A DNA stretch of 64,000 bases from Pseudomonas plecoglossicida NBRC 103162 = DSM 15088 (GCF_000730665.1 NZ_BBIV01000021.1:56334-120333), one strand, 5' to 3'. Shown: positions 54,199 to 64,000, numbered from the stretch's first letter. Notes: generated from the sequence alone by a model not told the origin. A program made the numbers and translations.

Positions 54199-55191
54199 TC
54201 AACGCGAGGAAATCATGATCACGCCATCACCCCGGCGCAGCTTGACCGGCAGCACCCGTGGCAGGGCATTGACCAGCTGGCTCAGGTCGCGGGTATCGTA
54301 GATGCCGCCAAAACGCAGTTCGCCGGCCACGCTGCTGGCGTCCAGTTGCAGTGGCACATCGAGGTAGCGGTTGATCTGCGGTAGGGCGTCGCGCAAGTTG
54401 ATGTCATTGAGCATCAGCTTGCCATTGCGCCAGGCCTGGGCCCAGGCCGGGTCGGTGCGGCCCAGTTGCAGCATGCGCCCATGGCGCACCACTGCCTGCA
54501 TGCCGGCGGTCAGCTCGGCCCCCTGGTTGCGCCCCTCGCCGCCGTCGTTGCGGGTCACCAGCACAGTGCCCTCGGAGACGGTGACGGTGGTCTGCATCGG
54601 GGCGGTCCAAACGTTGAAATGCGTGCCCGTGACCCGCACGCGGGCATTGTCGGTGCTGATCACGAAGGGCTTGTCGAGGTCGCGGTGCACGGCAAAGTAG
54701 GCCTCGCCATCCTGCAGCAGCACCTGGCGCTGGTCGCGATAACCCAGGTACAGCAGGCCGGTGCGACGGTTGAGTTCCACCTCGCTGTGGTCCGGCAACT
54801 GGACCTGGCGCTGGCTTTGCTCGGCCATGTAGTAACGCACGCTGCCCGGCAACACGCCCAGCGACCAGCCTGCGGCCCAGGTGCCTCCCGCGGCCAGCAG
54901 CAACACTGCGGCGCGTGCCAGCCAGGCAGTCGGCCGGCGTTTGCGAGCAGGCAACGCCACCGGCGTGACGGCACGCGCTGGCAACTGCTCGCTGACCTGC
55001 CACACCCGGCACATCTTCAGGTATTCCTCGGCGTGCAGCGGATCGGCGTCGTACCAGCGCAGGAACTCGCTGCGGTCGGCATCGGTGCACTCATCGAAAT
55101 GCAGGCGCACACACCAGTCGGCAGCCATCTCGACGGGTGTCTTCGGGGCTTTCTTCGGAGCTTTCTTCGGAGCTTGGGGAGGGGTTGGCAT
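54199..55191 (-). CDS. fecR: FecR-like anti-sigma/sigma regulator
   Basis: This 330-aa inner membrane protein has a cytoplasmic domain (MAADWCVRLHFDECTDADRSEFLRWYDADPLHAEEYLKMCRVW, the DUF4880 region), one helix (WLARAAVLLLAAGGTWAAGWSLG) and a periplasmic FecR domain (GEAYFAVHRDLDKPFVISTDNARVRVTGTHFNVW). Its N-terminus has an unusual KKAPKKAPK repeat. FecR proteins receive the signal from the receptor STN domain and act on an ECF sigma factor; no sigma gene is adjacent. It is first in the operon and divergent from the monooxygenase gene. No clear ribosome site is seen. Confidence 0.9.
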   Translation of the reverse strand: MPTPPQAPKKAPKKAPKTPVEMAADWCVRLHFDECTDADRSEFLRWYDADPLHAEEYLKMCRVWQVSEQLPARAVTPVALPARKRRPTAWLARAAVLLLAAGGTWAAGWSLGVLPGSVRYYMAEQSQRQVQLPDHSEVELNRRTGLLYLGYRDQRQVLLQDGEAYFAVHRDLDKPFVISTDNARVRVTGTHFNVWTAPMQTTVTVSEGTVLVTRNDGGEGRNQGAELTAGMQAVVRHGRMLQLGRTDPAWAQAWRNGKLMLNDINLRDALPQINRYLDVPLQLDASSVAGELRFGGIYDTRDLSQLVNALPRVLPVKLRRGDGVIMISSR

Positions 55192-55394
55192 GTGCGGTTG
55201 GCGGTGAAGAAATTTGCCTTAGCTTACTCCATGTCAATGCCCGGTGGTGGCCCGATGCCCCAATTTCGCGTTTTTGAGAATCAGCCCTGCATCCATTGCT
55301 GAACATACCGCCGGCTCATTCGTCAACCCAGATGAACGCTCCTGCATCGCCTCCACCGGCGGCCCAGGGCAACCCATCAAAGGAGGATTCGCGC

Positions 55395-56723
55395 ATGCCC
55401 AGCACCAAGCCCTTCGACGTCATCGGCGTCGGCTTCGGCCCATCCAACCTGGCCCTGGCCATCGCCCTCGAGGAGCAGGCCGAGAACGGCGCACGCCGGG
55501 CCAGCAGCCTGTTCCTCGACCGTCAGACCGACTACCACTGGCACGGCGACACCCTGGTCAGCCAGAGCGAACTGCAGATTTCCTTCCTCAAGGACCTGGT
55601 GACCCTGCGCAACGCCACCAGCCGCTACAGCTTCGTCAACTACCTGCAGCAGCATGGTCGCCTGATCGACTTCATCAACCTTGGGACCTTCTACCCCTGC
55701 CGCATGGAATACAGCGACTACCTGCGCTGGGTAGCCACGCACTTCAGCGACCAGTGCCAGTATGGCGAACGCGTCGAGCGTATCGAGCCGGTCAACACCG
55801 GTGGCGGCGACATCGAGCTGCTGGACGTGATCTCGGTCGACAGCCACGGCCGCGAGCATCGCCGGCGCACGCGCTCGGTGGTGGTCGGCACCGGTGGTAC
55901 GCCGCGCATCCCCACGGTGTTCAAGGGCCTGCGCGACGACACCCGCGTGTTTCACCACTCCCAGTACTTGAGCCGCATCAACCAGCAGCGCTGCGCACGC
56001 GGGGAGCCGATGCGCATCGCCGTGGTCGGGGGTGGACAAAGCGCCGCCGAGGCCTTCATCGACCTCAACGACAGCTTCCCGAACGTACGCGTCGACCTGG
56101 TGCTGCGCAGCGAGGTCCTCAAGCCAGCGGACGACAGCCCGTTCGTCAACCAGATCTTCGCCCCGGAAAACACCCACCTGTTCTTCGACCAGCCCGAAAC
56201 CGAGCGCGAACGGCTGATCAACGAGTTCCACAACACCAACTACTCGGTGGTGGACCTCAACCTGATCGAGCAGATCTACGGCATCTTCTACCGCCAGAAA
56301 GTCTCCGGCAAACAGCGCCATGCCTTCCGGTGTCGCACCCAGGTGCTCAATGCCAGCAGCCAGGAACACGGGGTGCGCCTGCATCTGCGCGATATCGCCA
56401 CCGGCCAGGAAGAGGCGCACCACTACGACGCGGTGATCCTCGCCACCGGCTACGAGCGCAAGTCGCACAAAGCACTGCTGGCCCCTCTGGCCGACTACCT
56501 GGGCGACTTCGATGTCGAGCGCAGCTACCGCGTGCGCGCCACCCCGGCACTCAAGGCCGGCGTGTTCGTGCAAGGCTTCTCGGAGGCCAATCACGGCTTG
56601 AGCGACACCCTGCTGTCGGTGTTGCCAGCACGTGCCTGGGAAATCTCCGAAGCCCTGCTGGCGCACGCCGAAACCGCCGAACAGCGCGCCGAGCACCAAG
56701 GCCTGAAGGAGACCGCTGCATGA
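55395..56723 (+). CDS. pvdA: L-ornithine N5-monooxygenase (PvdA-like)
   Basis: This 442-aa flavin enzyme makes N5-hydroxyornithine for hydroxamate groups. It has an FAD motif GVGFGPSNLALAIAL, NADPH motif VVGGGQSAAEAFIDL, substrate-side HDTLVSQSELQ-like segment (HGDTLVSQSELQISFLKDL) and ATGYERK near the C-terminus; length matches PvdA (443). ATG 55395 has AAAGGAGG ahead. The 203-bp divergent region holds a half Fur-like word (TTGAGAATCA). The stop overlaps the acetyltransferase ATG by ATGA. Confidence 0.95.
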   Translation: MPSTKPFDVIGVGFGPSNLALAIALEEQAENGARRASSLFLDRQTDYHWHGDTLVSQSELQISFLKDLVTLRNATSRYSFVNYLQQHGRLIDFINLGTFYPCRMEYSDYLRWVATHFSDQCQYGERVERIEPVNTGGGDIELLDVISVDSHGREHRRRTRSVVVGTGGTPRIPTVFKGLRDDTRVFHHSQYLSRINQQRCARGEPMRIAVVGGGQSAAEAFIDLNDSFPNVRVDLVLRSEVLKPADDSPFVNQIFAPENTHLFFDQPETERERLINEFHNTNYSVVDLNLIEQIYGIFYRQKVSGKQRHAFRCRTQVLNASSQEHGVRLHLRDIATGQEEAHHYDAVILATGYERKSHKALLAPLADYLGDFDVERSYRVRATPALKAGVFVQGFSEANHGLSDTLLSVLPARAWEISEALLAHAETAEQRAEHQGLKETAA

Positions 56724-57337
56724 ACCTGAGCACCGGCCAGCTTCACCCGGCGCAACCCCGGAGCAAGCCCAAAGGCGAGTTGTATCGGCGCTTCGACGAG
56801 CAGGTGGGCGCGTGGTTCTCGCTGCGCACCCTCGACATCGAAGCGGACCTGCAGCGCTTCAACCGCTGGCAGAACAGCCCCCGGGTGGCTCACTTCTGGG
56901 AGGAAACAGGCAGCCTCGAGAAACATCGCGAGTACCTGCAGAAAGTCGCCGACACACCGCACATCTTCAGTGTGATCGGTTGCTTCGACGACGAGCCGTT
57001 CGCCTACTACGAGGTGTACTGGGCCCAGGACGACCGCATCGCGCCGTTCTACCCGGCAGGCGAATTCGACCGCGGCATCCACATGCTGGTGGGCGAGGAG
57101 CATCATCGCGGGCCTGCCAAGGTCGATTGCTGGCTGCGCTCGCTGGTCAGTTGGCTGCTGCTGGACGAGCCGCGCACCACCCGGGTGGTGGCCGAACCCC
57201 GCGCGGACAACGCGAAGATGATCGGTTACATGGAGTCGGTGGGGTTCTCCAAGCAGAAAGAGTTCGACTTCCCCCACAAGCGCGCCGCGCTGATGCTGCT
57301 CGAGCGCAGTGATTTCGGGCCGTTGCTGGCGGGCTGA
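56720..57337 (+). CDS. Hydroxyornithine N-acetyltransferase (IucB/PvdYII-like GNAT)
   Basis: This 205-aa GNAT enzyme likely acetylates the N5-hydroxyl amine of hydroxyornithine. Motifs are the siderophore acetyltransferase family's PRVAHFWEETGSLEKHREYLQ, GCFDDEPFAYYEVYWAQDD and RVVAEPRADNAKMIGYMESVGF (acetyl-CoA loop). It overlaps pvdA by ATGA, so the pair makes N5-acetyl-N5-hydroxyornithine. The similarity does not exclude another acyl donor. Confidence 0.88.
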   Translation: MNLSTGQLHPAQPRSKPKGELYRRFDEQVGAWFSLRTLDIEADLQRFNRWQNSPRVAHFWEETGSLEKHREYLQKVADTPHIFSVIGCFDDEPFAYYEVYWAQDDRIAPFYPAGEFDRGIHMLVGEEHHRGPAKVDCWLRSLVSWLLLDEPRTTRVVAEPRADNAKMIGYMESVGFSKQKEFDFPHKRAALMLLERSDFGPLLAG

Positions 57338-57346
57338 AGCACAGGC

Positions 57347-57371
57347 GCGAGGGCTGCTTGCCAGCCCTCGC
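57347..57371. terminator. Bidirectional 10-bp hairpin between acetyltransferase and hydrolase genes
   Basis: gcgagggctg and cagccctcgc form a perfect stem with a 5-base loop, midway between the convergent stop codons. T runs are short, so it may act as a barrier or as a REP-like element. Confidence 0.6.
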
Positions 57372-57400
57372 CCAGCGACCCCGCCATTACCTGCCCAGGC

Positions 57401-58351
57401 TCAATCGCGCAACGCCTCTCCCAGGCTCTGCGCCAACTGCGCATACACCTGATCAATCCCCGGCATCACTGCCCCCATGCGCAACAGGTCGTGGGTCGCC
57501 GCATAACGCCGGCAGGTCACCGCTACCCCCGCCTGATCCAGACGTTCGGCATAGGCCTGGCCCTCATCCAGCAGCGGGTCGTACTGGGCCAACGCCACGA
57601 ACGCCGGCGCCACGCCTTGCAGGTCGTCGCACAGCAACGGCGAGAAACGCCAGTCCAGGCGGTCATCCGGGGTGCGTTGGTACTGGCTGTAGAACCACTC
57701 CAGCGTCGCACTCTCCAGCAGGTAGCCCTCGTCGAACAGCGCGTTGGACACCGTGGTGCGCGAAGCATCGGTGCTGGGGTAGCACAACAGCTGCAGTCGA
57801 ATCTGCGGCGCCCCCGCCCTCGCCGCCTGGATCGCCAGCACCGTGGCCAAGGTGGCGCCGGCGCTGTCGCCGCCCACCGCCAGCCGCCCCACATCCAACC
57901 CTTGGGCCGGGCCTTCGGCCAGCAGCCAGGCCAGGGCATCCTCGGCATCGTGCACGGCGGTCGGGAAGCGGTGCTCCGGCGCCCGCCGGTAGTCCACCGC
58001 CACTACCGCGCAGGGCGTGCGCCAGGCCAGCTCGGCGCAGATACCGTCGTGGGAATCCAGGCTGCCGACCACGTAGCCGCCACCGTGGAAATACAACAGC
58101 ACCGGCCACGGCCCATCATTGACCTGTTGCGGCAGGTACAGGCGCATACCCAACGCCGCACCGTCGCGGCTGCGGGCGCTCAGTTCGCGGCGCTCCACCT
58201 GCTGCGGCCAGGCCCACACCAGGCCACTGGAGGCCTGCTCGAATTCCACGCGGGCCGCCTCGGGCGTCAGCGCATGCAGCGGCGGGCGGCCGGCAAGCCG
58301 GCCCTCCTCCACCAGGTCCAGGAACGCGCTCAACTCAGGGTGCAGTGACAT
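57401..58351 (-). CDS. Alpha/beta hydrolase of the hormone-sensitive lipase family
   Basis: This 316-aa esterase has HGGG (89-92; oxyanion loop), nucleophile Ser163 in VGGDSAGATLA, acid Asp in QYDPLLDEG and His in ATHDLLRMG. ATG 58351 (MSLHPELSAF) has AAGGA nine bases ahead and matches family starts. An in-frame ATG at 58387 overlaps the NRPS stop by ATGA and could also serve. It lies directly downstream of the NRPS, so it may process or hydrolyse the peptide siderophore; that is inferred. Confidence 0.85.
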   Translation of the reverse strand: MSLHPELSAFLDLVEEGRLAGRPPLHALTPEAARVEFEQASSGLVWAWPQQVERRELSARSRDGAALGMRLYLPQQVNDGPWPVLLYFHGGGYVVGSLDSHDGICAELAWRTPCAVVAVDYRRAPEHRFPTAVHDAEDALAWLLAEGPAQGLDVGRLAVGGDSAGATLATVLAIQAARAGAPQIRLQLLCYPSTDASRTTVSNALFDEGYLLESATLEWFYSQYQRTPDDRLDWRFSPLLCDDLQGVAPAFVALAQYDPLLDEGQAYAERLDQAGVAVTCRRYAATHDLLRMGAVMPGIDQVYAQLAQSLGEALRD

Positions 58352-58383
58352 GCTTGTAAGTCCTTGAAGGGTGAGCGAGCGGC

Positions 58384-61300
58384 TCATGCCGGCCGCTCGC
58401 ACAGGTTGATCAGTTCGTGCAACTGGGCCTGGAAGGCATCCATCAGGCCTTGCACGGTTTCCGCACGGTAGCGCTTGCGGCTGTAGATGCAGCGCATGCG
58501 CAACTGGCTGTCCTCGACCTGGCCGATGATTTCCAGCCAGTTGGCCAGCGGTGCCGATGGGCTGTGGAAGTCGCCCAGGCTTTCGGGGGCGGCAGCAAAC
58601 AACGCCTGGCCGTCGGCCCTCTGGTCCAGTTGCCCCAGGTAGTTGAAGGTAATACGCGGCTGGGCAAGGCCTGCCAGGGCTTCGCGCACCTCGCTGCGGC
58701 CCAGGTAGCGCAGCACGCCATAGCCCAGGCCGCGCCCTGGCACCCGCGCCAGTTGCTCGCGCACTGCCCGCAACGACTCGCCCGGCGTACCGCTGCCCGG
58801 CTGCAGGTGCAACGGGAACAGGCTGGTGAACCAGCCCACGGTGCGGCTCAAGTCCAGCGCGTCGTACAGGTCTTCGCGGCCGTGACCCTCAAGCTGCACC
58901 AGCATGGAACCGGCCTGGCTCCAGCGGCACACGGCCCGCGACAGCGCCGTCAGCAGCAAGTCGTTGATCTGCACCTGCAGGGCCGCTGGCGCGGCCTTGA
59001 GCAAGCGCTGGGTCGCCTCGGCGTCCAGCTGCATGTGCGCCTCGGCCCGAGTGCCCACCAGGTTGCGCCCGCGCGGGTTGTCCACGGGCAGCTCGGCCGG
59101 CACATCGCCGCCCAGTTGCTGCTGCCAATAGCCCAGCTCGGCTTCGCCCTCTGGGCTGCGCGCCAGCTGTTGCAGGCGTTGGGCCCAATCGCGGTAGCGA
59201 CTGGACGCTATCGGCAACTGGGCCGATTGGCCGCTGCTTGCGGCCTGGTAGGCCGCCAGCAGGTCCTCGAGCAGTACCTGCCACGACACCCCGTCCACTG
59301 CGAGGTGGTGTACCACCAGCAGCAGCCGCTCACCGCCCTGGGCCAGGCGTGCATGCAGCACCCGCAACAGCGGCCCCCGGGTCAGCTCGAGGCTGCGCTG
59401 GGCGCGTTGGATCGCAGCCTCCATCGCGGCGCTGTCGGCCAATTGCTCCTGCCACAACACCGGTACCTGGGCGGCCTCCTCGAGGCTGGCGTAGCGCTGC
59501 GCCCAGCCGCTCGCGCCTTCGACGAAGCGCAGGCGCAGTGCCTCGTGGCGCACCAGCAGTTGCTGCACGGCCTGTTGCAGCGCGTCGTGCTGTAGCGGTT
59601 GCAGCACATCCAGCAACAGCGCCTGGTTGAAGTGTCCGCGCTCCGGCATCGGCACCTCGAACAGCCATTGCTGGATCGGCAGCAGGTTGAACAGCTCACC
59701 CTCGGGCAGTACCACCTCGGCCACCGGCGCGACCGCAACCTGCTCGGCCTCGAGCAACTGCGCGATCGTCGGCCGGCGCATCAGGTCGCGCAAGCGGATT
59801 TCCCGCTGCAACCCTGGGTGGTTGCGCACCCTCGACACCACTTGCAGGCTGAGGATCGAGTCGCCGCCCAGCTCGAAGAAGTTATCCTCGACCCCGACCC
59901 GCTCGACACCCAGCACCGCTTGCCAGATACCAGCCAGTACCTGCTCCTCTTCGGTTCGCGGGGCGACGAAGGTGCTTTCCTGGCCGATCACCGGTGCCGG
60001 CAGGGCCAGCCGGTCGACCTTGCCGTTGGCGTTCAGCGGCAGTGCCTCCAGGACCACCACGTGGGCCGGCACCATGTAGTCGGGCAAGCACGCACGCAGG
60101 CGCTGGCGCAACGACTCGGCCAGCGTGTCGCTGGCCACGGCAGCCACATAGGCCACCAGTTGCTTGCCACCCTGGCTGTCGCGGGCCACCACCACCGCGC
60201 TGTGTACGTCCGGTTGCTCGCGCAGGCGTGCTTCGATCTCACCCAGCTCGATCCGGAAGCCGCGTACCTTGACCTGGTGGTCGAGGCGGCCGAGGTAGTC
60301 GAACGTGCCATCGGCGCGGCGACGTACCAGGTCGCCGGTGCGATACAGCCGCCCACCCGTGCTGAACGGGTCGGCGACGAAGCGCTCGGCCGTCAGGCCC
60401 GGGCGGCCATGGTAACCGCGGGCCAGGCCTTCACCGCCGATGTAGAGCTCGCCCGCCACCCCTTCGGGCACCGGGTTGAGCTCGACATCCAGCACGTGCA
60501 AGGTGCGCGCACCGACGCGCTCGCCGATGGGAGCGTAGGCGGCGCCGCAGACGGTATCGCCCTCGGCCTTCCACAGCAGCGGCGTGATCACTGTTTCGGT
60601 CGGCCCATAGCCATTGATGATCGCCCGCGGGCGCAAGGCTGCGCGGGCACGCTCGAAGGCTGCATCCGGCACCGCGTCGCCACCGAAGCAGTAGACCCGC
60701 ACCGGTGGCGCCGTGCCGTCGGCCTCGGCCTGGCTGGCCAGGGCTTGCAAGTAGGCCGGTGGGAACGCCGCCACGGTGACGCCGTGGCGGGCCATGGCGG
60801 CCAGGGTCTGTTCCGGGGTCCACAGTTCGTCGTCGCGCACCAGCACGCTGCCGCCGAACAGCAGCGGCACCAGCCAGCGCTCATGGGCGCCGTCGAAGGC
60901 AAACGACATGAAGTGCAGCTCGCGGTCCGACGGGCTCATGCCGTAGCGCTCGCCGATCGCCTCGCAGTGCATGGCCAGCGGGCCGTGGGCCACGGCCACG
61001 GCTTTGGGCTGGCCGGTGGAGCCGGAGGTGTAGATCAGGTAGGCCAGGCTGTCGGCATGCAGCGCTACGGCAGGGGCCGTGGCCGGCAGGTCATCCAGCA
61101 GCAGGCTGTCGAGGTCGGCGCGGGCCACGTCGGCCAGTGCCGGCAACTGCTCCTTCAGGCTGGAATGGGCCAGCAGCAGGTGCATGCCCGAATCGCGCAT
61201 GATGAACGCAAGGCGCTCCACCGGGTGGCGGGTGTCCAGCGGCAGATAGGCGGCGCCGCACTTGAGCACCGCCAGCAGCGCAACCGGCCAGTCGGTAGAG

Positions 61301-64000
61301 CGCGGCAGCGCCACGCCCACCACCGTTTCCGGCCCCGCCCCTTGTGCGCGCAGCCAGTGCGCCAGGCGGTTGGCCCTGGCCTCCAGCGCGGCGAAGCTCA
61401 GCCGCTGCTCGCCGCACAGCACGGCGTCCCAGTCAGGGCTGCGGCGTGCCCATTCGGCGATGCCCTGGGTCACCATTGGCAGGTTGCGTCGGGCCGGCAG
61501 GCGATTGGCTTCGGCCCGCGCCTGCAGTTCGTCCTCACCGAGCATGGCCAGCGCACCCAACGGGCGGTCGGCGCCATCGCAGAAGCCTTCGAGCAATTGT
61601 TCGAGATGGCCGCGTATACCCTCTACCTCGGCCAGGTTGAAGTGCTGGCGCAGGAACATGTACTCGATTTCCAAGGTGTCACCGAGGGTGACCATGAGGT
61701 CCATGGCGTAGTTGGTCACGCCATGGCCACGCACGGTTTCGAACTGCAGCTCACCGTCGTCCCACTCGCTGAGCAGGCTGTCCACCGGCTGGTTCTCGAA
61801 CACCACGATGCTGTCGAACAGCGCCTGTCCGCCGCGGCCGGCCCAGCGCTGCACCTGGCTCAGTGGCGTGTGCTCGTGCTCCCGGGCTGTCAGGTTGTAG
61901 GCCTGCAGTTCCTGCAGCCACTCGCCCAGCTGCTGCTCGGGGCGTGGCGCCTGGACGATCGGCAAGGTGTTGATGAACAGGCCCAGGGTGTCCTGCGCCC
62001 CCGGCAGCTCTGCCGGGCGGCCCGACACGGTGGCACCGAAGGCCACGCAGCGCTGGCCGGTGTAGCGTTGCAGCAACAGCAACCAGGCCGCCTGCACCAA
62101 GGTGTTGAGGGTGACACGCTGGCTGCGGGCGAACTGTTTCAGGCGCTCGCTGCGCACCGCGTCCAGGTGGCTGTAGATCGCCTGGTGGCCTGACTCGCCA
62201 CGCTCGCCGGTCAGTGCCTGGGCGAGGAAGGTGGGCTCTTCCAGCGCTTGCAGGCGCTCACGCCAGAATCGCTCGCTGACCAGCGGGTCGCGGGTCTGCA
62301 GCCAGTCAAGGTAGTCGCGGTAGCGGCCCGGGGCCGGCAGTGGCTGGCCCAGGTAGCGACGCAGCACCTGCCCGATCAGCAGCGACAAGCTCCAGCCGTC
62401 CAGCAGCAAGTGGTGGTAGGTCCACACCAGCCGGTAGCGACGCGGGCCCAGTTGCACGAACAGCAACCGCTGCAATGGCGCCTGGGCCAGGTCGAAGCCA
62501 CGCTCGCGCTGCTCGCGAGCGACCGCCTCGGCCTGTTCGGGGGTGGGCGTGCGGCCTTGCCAGTCAAGCTGTTCCACCGGCAGGCTGACGCTGCGCTGGA
62601 TCACCTGCATGGCATCGGCAAAGCCTTGCCAGACGAAGCTGGCGCGCAGGCTGTCGTGGCACCCGCTGACTTCGTTCCAGGCGGCGATGAAGCGCGGTGC
62701 GTCCAGGCCGTCGATCACTACATCCAACTGGTTGACGTACAGGTCGGTGCCACTGTCCAGCGCGTGGAACAGCATGCCTTGTTGCATCGGTGACAACGGC
62801 ATGATGTCTTCCACCGCGTCCAGCGCGGCCGGCAGTGCAGCGCGTTCGGTTTCGCTCAGGGTGGTGAGGTCCAGACGGGTCACGGACAACGCGGTGTCTT
62901 GCTCCAGCGGCTGCGCCTGGGCAGCCAGGGCGCGCACGCTCTGATGCATGAACAGGTCACGCGGGGTCAGTGCCAGGCCCGCTTCACGGGCGCGGGCAAC
63001 CACTTGCACCGAGACGATGGAGTCACCGCCCAGCTCGAAGAAGTTGTCCTCGGCACCTACCTGCGGCAGGTTCAGCACCTGTTGCCAGATCGCGGCCAGG
63101 GTGCATTCCACATCGCCCTGCGGCGCCACGTGCTCGCGTACGCGTACTTGCAGCTGCGGCTCAGGCAGTGCCTTGCGGTCGAGCTTGCGGTTCGGCGTCA
63201 GCGGCATGCGCTCCAGGCGCATCAGCCGCGCCGGCACCATGTAGTCCGGCAGCTGCGCCTGCAGGCGCTCGCGCAGGGGCGCCAGCAGCGCCTCGTCGTC
63301 GGCCACCACATAGCCCACCAGCTGCCCGTGGCGCGCCACCACGGCGGCTTCGCGCACACCCGGCGCGGCCAGCAGGCAGGCTTCGATTTCCCCCAGTTCG
63401 ATACGGAAACCGCGGATCTTCACCTGCTGGTCGATGCGACCCAGGTATTCCAGTGCACCATCGGCGCGGCGGCGCACCAGGTCGCCGGTACGGTACAGGC
63501 GCTGACCGCTGCCGAACGGGTCGGCCACGAATCGCTCGGCGGTCAGGCCTGGGCGCTCGTGGTAACCACGGGCCAGGCCTTCACCGCCGATGTACAGCTC
63601 GCCCGCCACACCCAGCGGCAGCGGCTCGAGGTCGTCGTCCAGCACATGCAATGCCGTGTGGGCCAGGGCTTCGCCCAGCATCACCGGCTGCTGGCCTTGC
63701 AGGTGGCAGCGGGCCGACCACACCGAGGTTTCGGTCGGGCCATAGAGGTTCCACAGGCCACCGGCCACGGCGATCAGGCGCTCGGCGAGGTCCGTCGGCA
63801 GCGCTTCACCGCCACACAGCACCTGGCGCCCGGCCAGCGCCGGCAGGCGTGGATGGTCGGCCAGCATGCGCCAGGTCGACGGAGTGGCCTGGATCGCGGT
63901 GACCTGCTGCTGCTCGATCTGCGCCCACAGGCGCTCCGGATCGCGCGCCGTATCACGGTCCACCAGCACCACGCTGGCGCCGCAGGTCAGGGGCAGGTAA
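58384..64000 (-). CDS. Nonribosomal peptide synthetase, 3' part (A-PCP-C-A-PCP-E), cut by window end
   Basis: The frame is open from 64000 to the stop at 58384; about 1870 residues of the C-terminus are visible. In order: end of an adenylation domain, a carrier domain ([13 protein letters not shown], Ser ~318 from 63972), a condensation domain ([21 protein letters not shown] ~520), a full adenylation domain (~830-1320; [12 protein letters not shown]), a carrier domain (GGDSILS ~1372) and a C-terminal epimerization domain ([20 protein letters not shown]). No thioesterase follows. Specificity residues of the first, partial adenylation domain read Q-L-G-L-V-W, which fits the glycine code DILQLGLIWK. 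The second reads D-G-E-A-C-G-G-I-T-K; the acidic residue at the third position suggests a basic amino acid such as Lys or Orn, as the D-isomer. The peptide continues on another protein. Confidence 0.93.
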   Translation of the reverse strand, partial: YLPLTCGASVVLVDRDTARDPERLWAQIEQQQVTAIQATPSTWRMLADHPRLPALAGRQVLCGGEALPTDLAERLIAVAGGLWNLYGPTETSVWSARCHLQGQQPVMLGEALAHTALHVLDDDLEPLPLGVAGELYIGGEGLARGYHERPGLTAERFVADPFGSGQRLYRTGDLVRRRADGALEYLGRIDQQVKIRGFRIELGEIEACLLAAPGVREAAVVARHGQLVGYVVADDEALLAPLRERLQAQLPDYMVPARLMRLERMPLTPNRKLDRKALPEPQLQVRVREHVAPQGDVECTLAAIWQQVLNLPQVGAEDNFFELGGDSIVSVQVVARAREAGLALTPRDLFMHQSVRALAAQAQPLEQDTALSVTRLDLTTLSETERAALPAALDAVEDIMPLSPMQQGMLFHALDSGTDLYVNQLDVVIDGLDAPRFIAAWNEVSGCHDSLRASFVWQGFADAMQVIQRSVSLPVEQLDWQGRTPTPEQAEAVAREQRERGFDLAQAPLQRLLFVQLGPRRYRLVWTYHHLLLDGWSLSLLIGQVLRRYLGQPLPAPGRYRDYLDWLQTRDPLVSERFWRERLQALEEPTFLAQALTGERGESGHQAIYSHLDAVRSERLKQFARSQRVTLNTLVQAAWLLLLQRYTGQRCVAFGATVSGRPAELPGAQDTLGLFINTLPIVQAPRPEQQLGEWLQELQAYNLTAREHEHTPLSQVQRWAGRGGQALFDSIVVFENQPVDSLLSEWDDGELQFETVRGHGVTNYAMDLMVTLGDTLEIEYMFLRQHFNLAEVEGIRGHLEQLLEGFCDGADRPLGALAMLGEDELQARAEANRLPARRNLPMVTQGIAEWARRSPDWDAVLCGEQRLSFAALEARANRLAHWLRAQGAGPETVVGVALPRSTDWPVALLAVLKCGAAYLPLDTRHPVERLAFIMRDSGMHLLLAHSSLKEQLPALADVARADLDSLLLDDLPATAPAVALHADSLAYLIYTSGSTGQPKAVAVAHGPLAMHCEAIGERYGMSPSDRELHFMSFAFDGAHERWLVPLLFGGSVLVRDDELWTPEQTLAAMARHGVTVAAFPPAYLQALASQAEADGTAPPVRVYCFGGDAVPDAAFERARAALRPRAIINGYGPTETVITPLLWKAEGDTVCGAAYAPIGERVGARTLHVLDVELNPVPEGVAGELYIGGEGLARGYHGRPGLTAERFVADPFSTGGRLYRTGDLVRRRADGTFDYLGRLDHQVKVRGFRIELGEIEARLREQPDVHSAVVVARDSQGGKQLVAYVAAVASDTLAESLRQRLRACLPDYMVPAHVVVLEALPLNANGKVDRLALPAPVIGQESTFVAPRTEEEQVLAGIWQAVLGVERVGVEDNFFELGGDSILSLQVVSRVRNHPGLQREIRLRDLMRRPTIAQLLEAEQVAVAPVAEVVLPEGELFNLLPIQQWLFEVPMPERGHFNQALLLDVLQPLQHDALQQAVQQLLVRHEALRLRFVEGASGWAQRYASLEEAAQVPVLWQEQLADSAAMEAAIQRAQRSLELTRGPLLRVLHARLAQGGERLLLVVHHLAVDGVSWQVLLEDLLAAYQAASSGQSAQLPIASSRYRDWAQRLQQLARSPEGEAELGYWQQQLGGDVPAELPVDNPRGRNLVGTRAEAHMQLDAEATQRLLKAAPAALQVQINDLLLTALSRAVCRWSQAGSMLVQLEGHGREDLYDALDLSRTVGWFTSLFPLHLQPGSGTPGESLRAVREQLARVPGRGLGYGVLRYLGRSEVREALAGLAQPRITFNYLGQLDQRADGQALFAAAPESLGDFHSPSAPLANWLEIIGQVEDSQLRMRCIYSRKRYRAETVQGLMDAFQAQLHELINLCERPA

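Noticed and set aside
55192..55394. Fur box between fecR and the monooxygenase gene
   Set aside because: Only a half-like word TTGAGAATCA is present, without the second half at the needed spacing. Iron control is likely but the site is not convincing, and I see no PvdS-type TAAAT-N16-CGT element on either strand.

Overview
The window looks like core chromosome of a fluorescent Pseudomonas of the P. putida/P. entomophila type. The base composition is GC-rich, and ahpC-ahpF, gor, galU, modABC, sohB and an rsmA-family gene are all of Pseudomonas type. Two extragenic inverted pairs carry the gccggctt(g)ccggc core common in P. putida genomes, and the right end holds a pyoverdine-style hydroxamate siderophore locus. 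I see no insertion sequence, prophage, integrase or CRISPR array. The call of organism is inference from gene content, not from a marker gene.

Layout. 1-470: end of yceH and a small conserved gene. 600-2970: peroxide defence (ahpC, ahpF) under a candidate OxyR site. 2998-6801: a compact chaperone-usher fimbrial operon (pilin, chaperone, usher; no adhesin seen). 7000-9294: glutathione reductase and galU. 9521-11082: two c-type cytochromes matching a tsdBA thiosulfate dehydrogenase operon. 11217-13315: a lipoprotein, a DUF1883 protein, a small protein and a nitronate monooxygenase. 13373-15950: molybdate ABC transporter modABC behind a ModE-type operator. 16008-17480: topoisomerase IB and a CsrA/Rsm regulator. 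17550-20527: an operon of soluble PAS histidine kinase, two-domain KaiC-like ATPase and single-domain response regulator. 21098-24164: tRNA-Leu(UAA), tRNA-Cys(GCA), small membrane and acidic proteins, possible small RNAs, a REP pair and a DJ-1-like protein. 24316-28658: SohB, a histidine phosphatase, an SCP2 protein, and an APH-family kinase paired with an SDR. 28704-34473: lipoprotein, anion permease, MASE1-like GGDEF protein, TSUP exporter and LysR. 34592-35710: sparsely coding, with tiny genes and several inverted repeats.

35761-46932 is catabolic accessory sequence. It holds a MocR regulator next to a TIM-barrel isomerase-like enzyme and an MFS carrier. It also holds a LysR-controlled operon: ureohydrolase, aldehyde dehydrogenase, a 59-aa membrane protein, an NCS1 permease and a GMC alcohol oxidoreductase. 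Read in order, this suggests uptake of a guanidino alcohol, two oxidations to the acid and release of urea. That is an inference; the substrate is not shown by the sequence.

47079-48818 holds an exported alpha/beta hydrolase and an NlpD-like lipoprotein. 49344 to the end is a siderophore locus: FecR-like anti-sigma, PvdE-type exporter, FhuF-type ferric reductase and STN-bearing TonB receptor in one operon. Divergent to it are an ornithine N5-monooxygenase and an acetyltransferase (N5-acetyl-N5-hydroxyornithine supply). Beyond these are an alpha/beta hydrolase and the 3' part of an NRPS ending in an epimerization domain, cut by the window end. No ECF sigma factor and no thioesterase domain are visible here.
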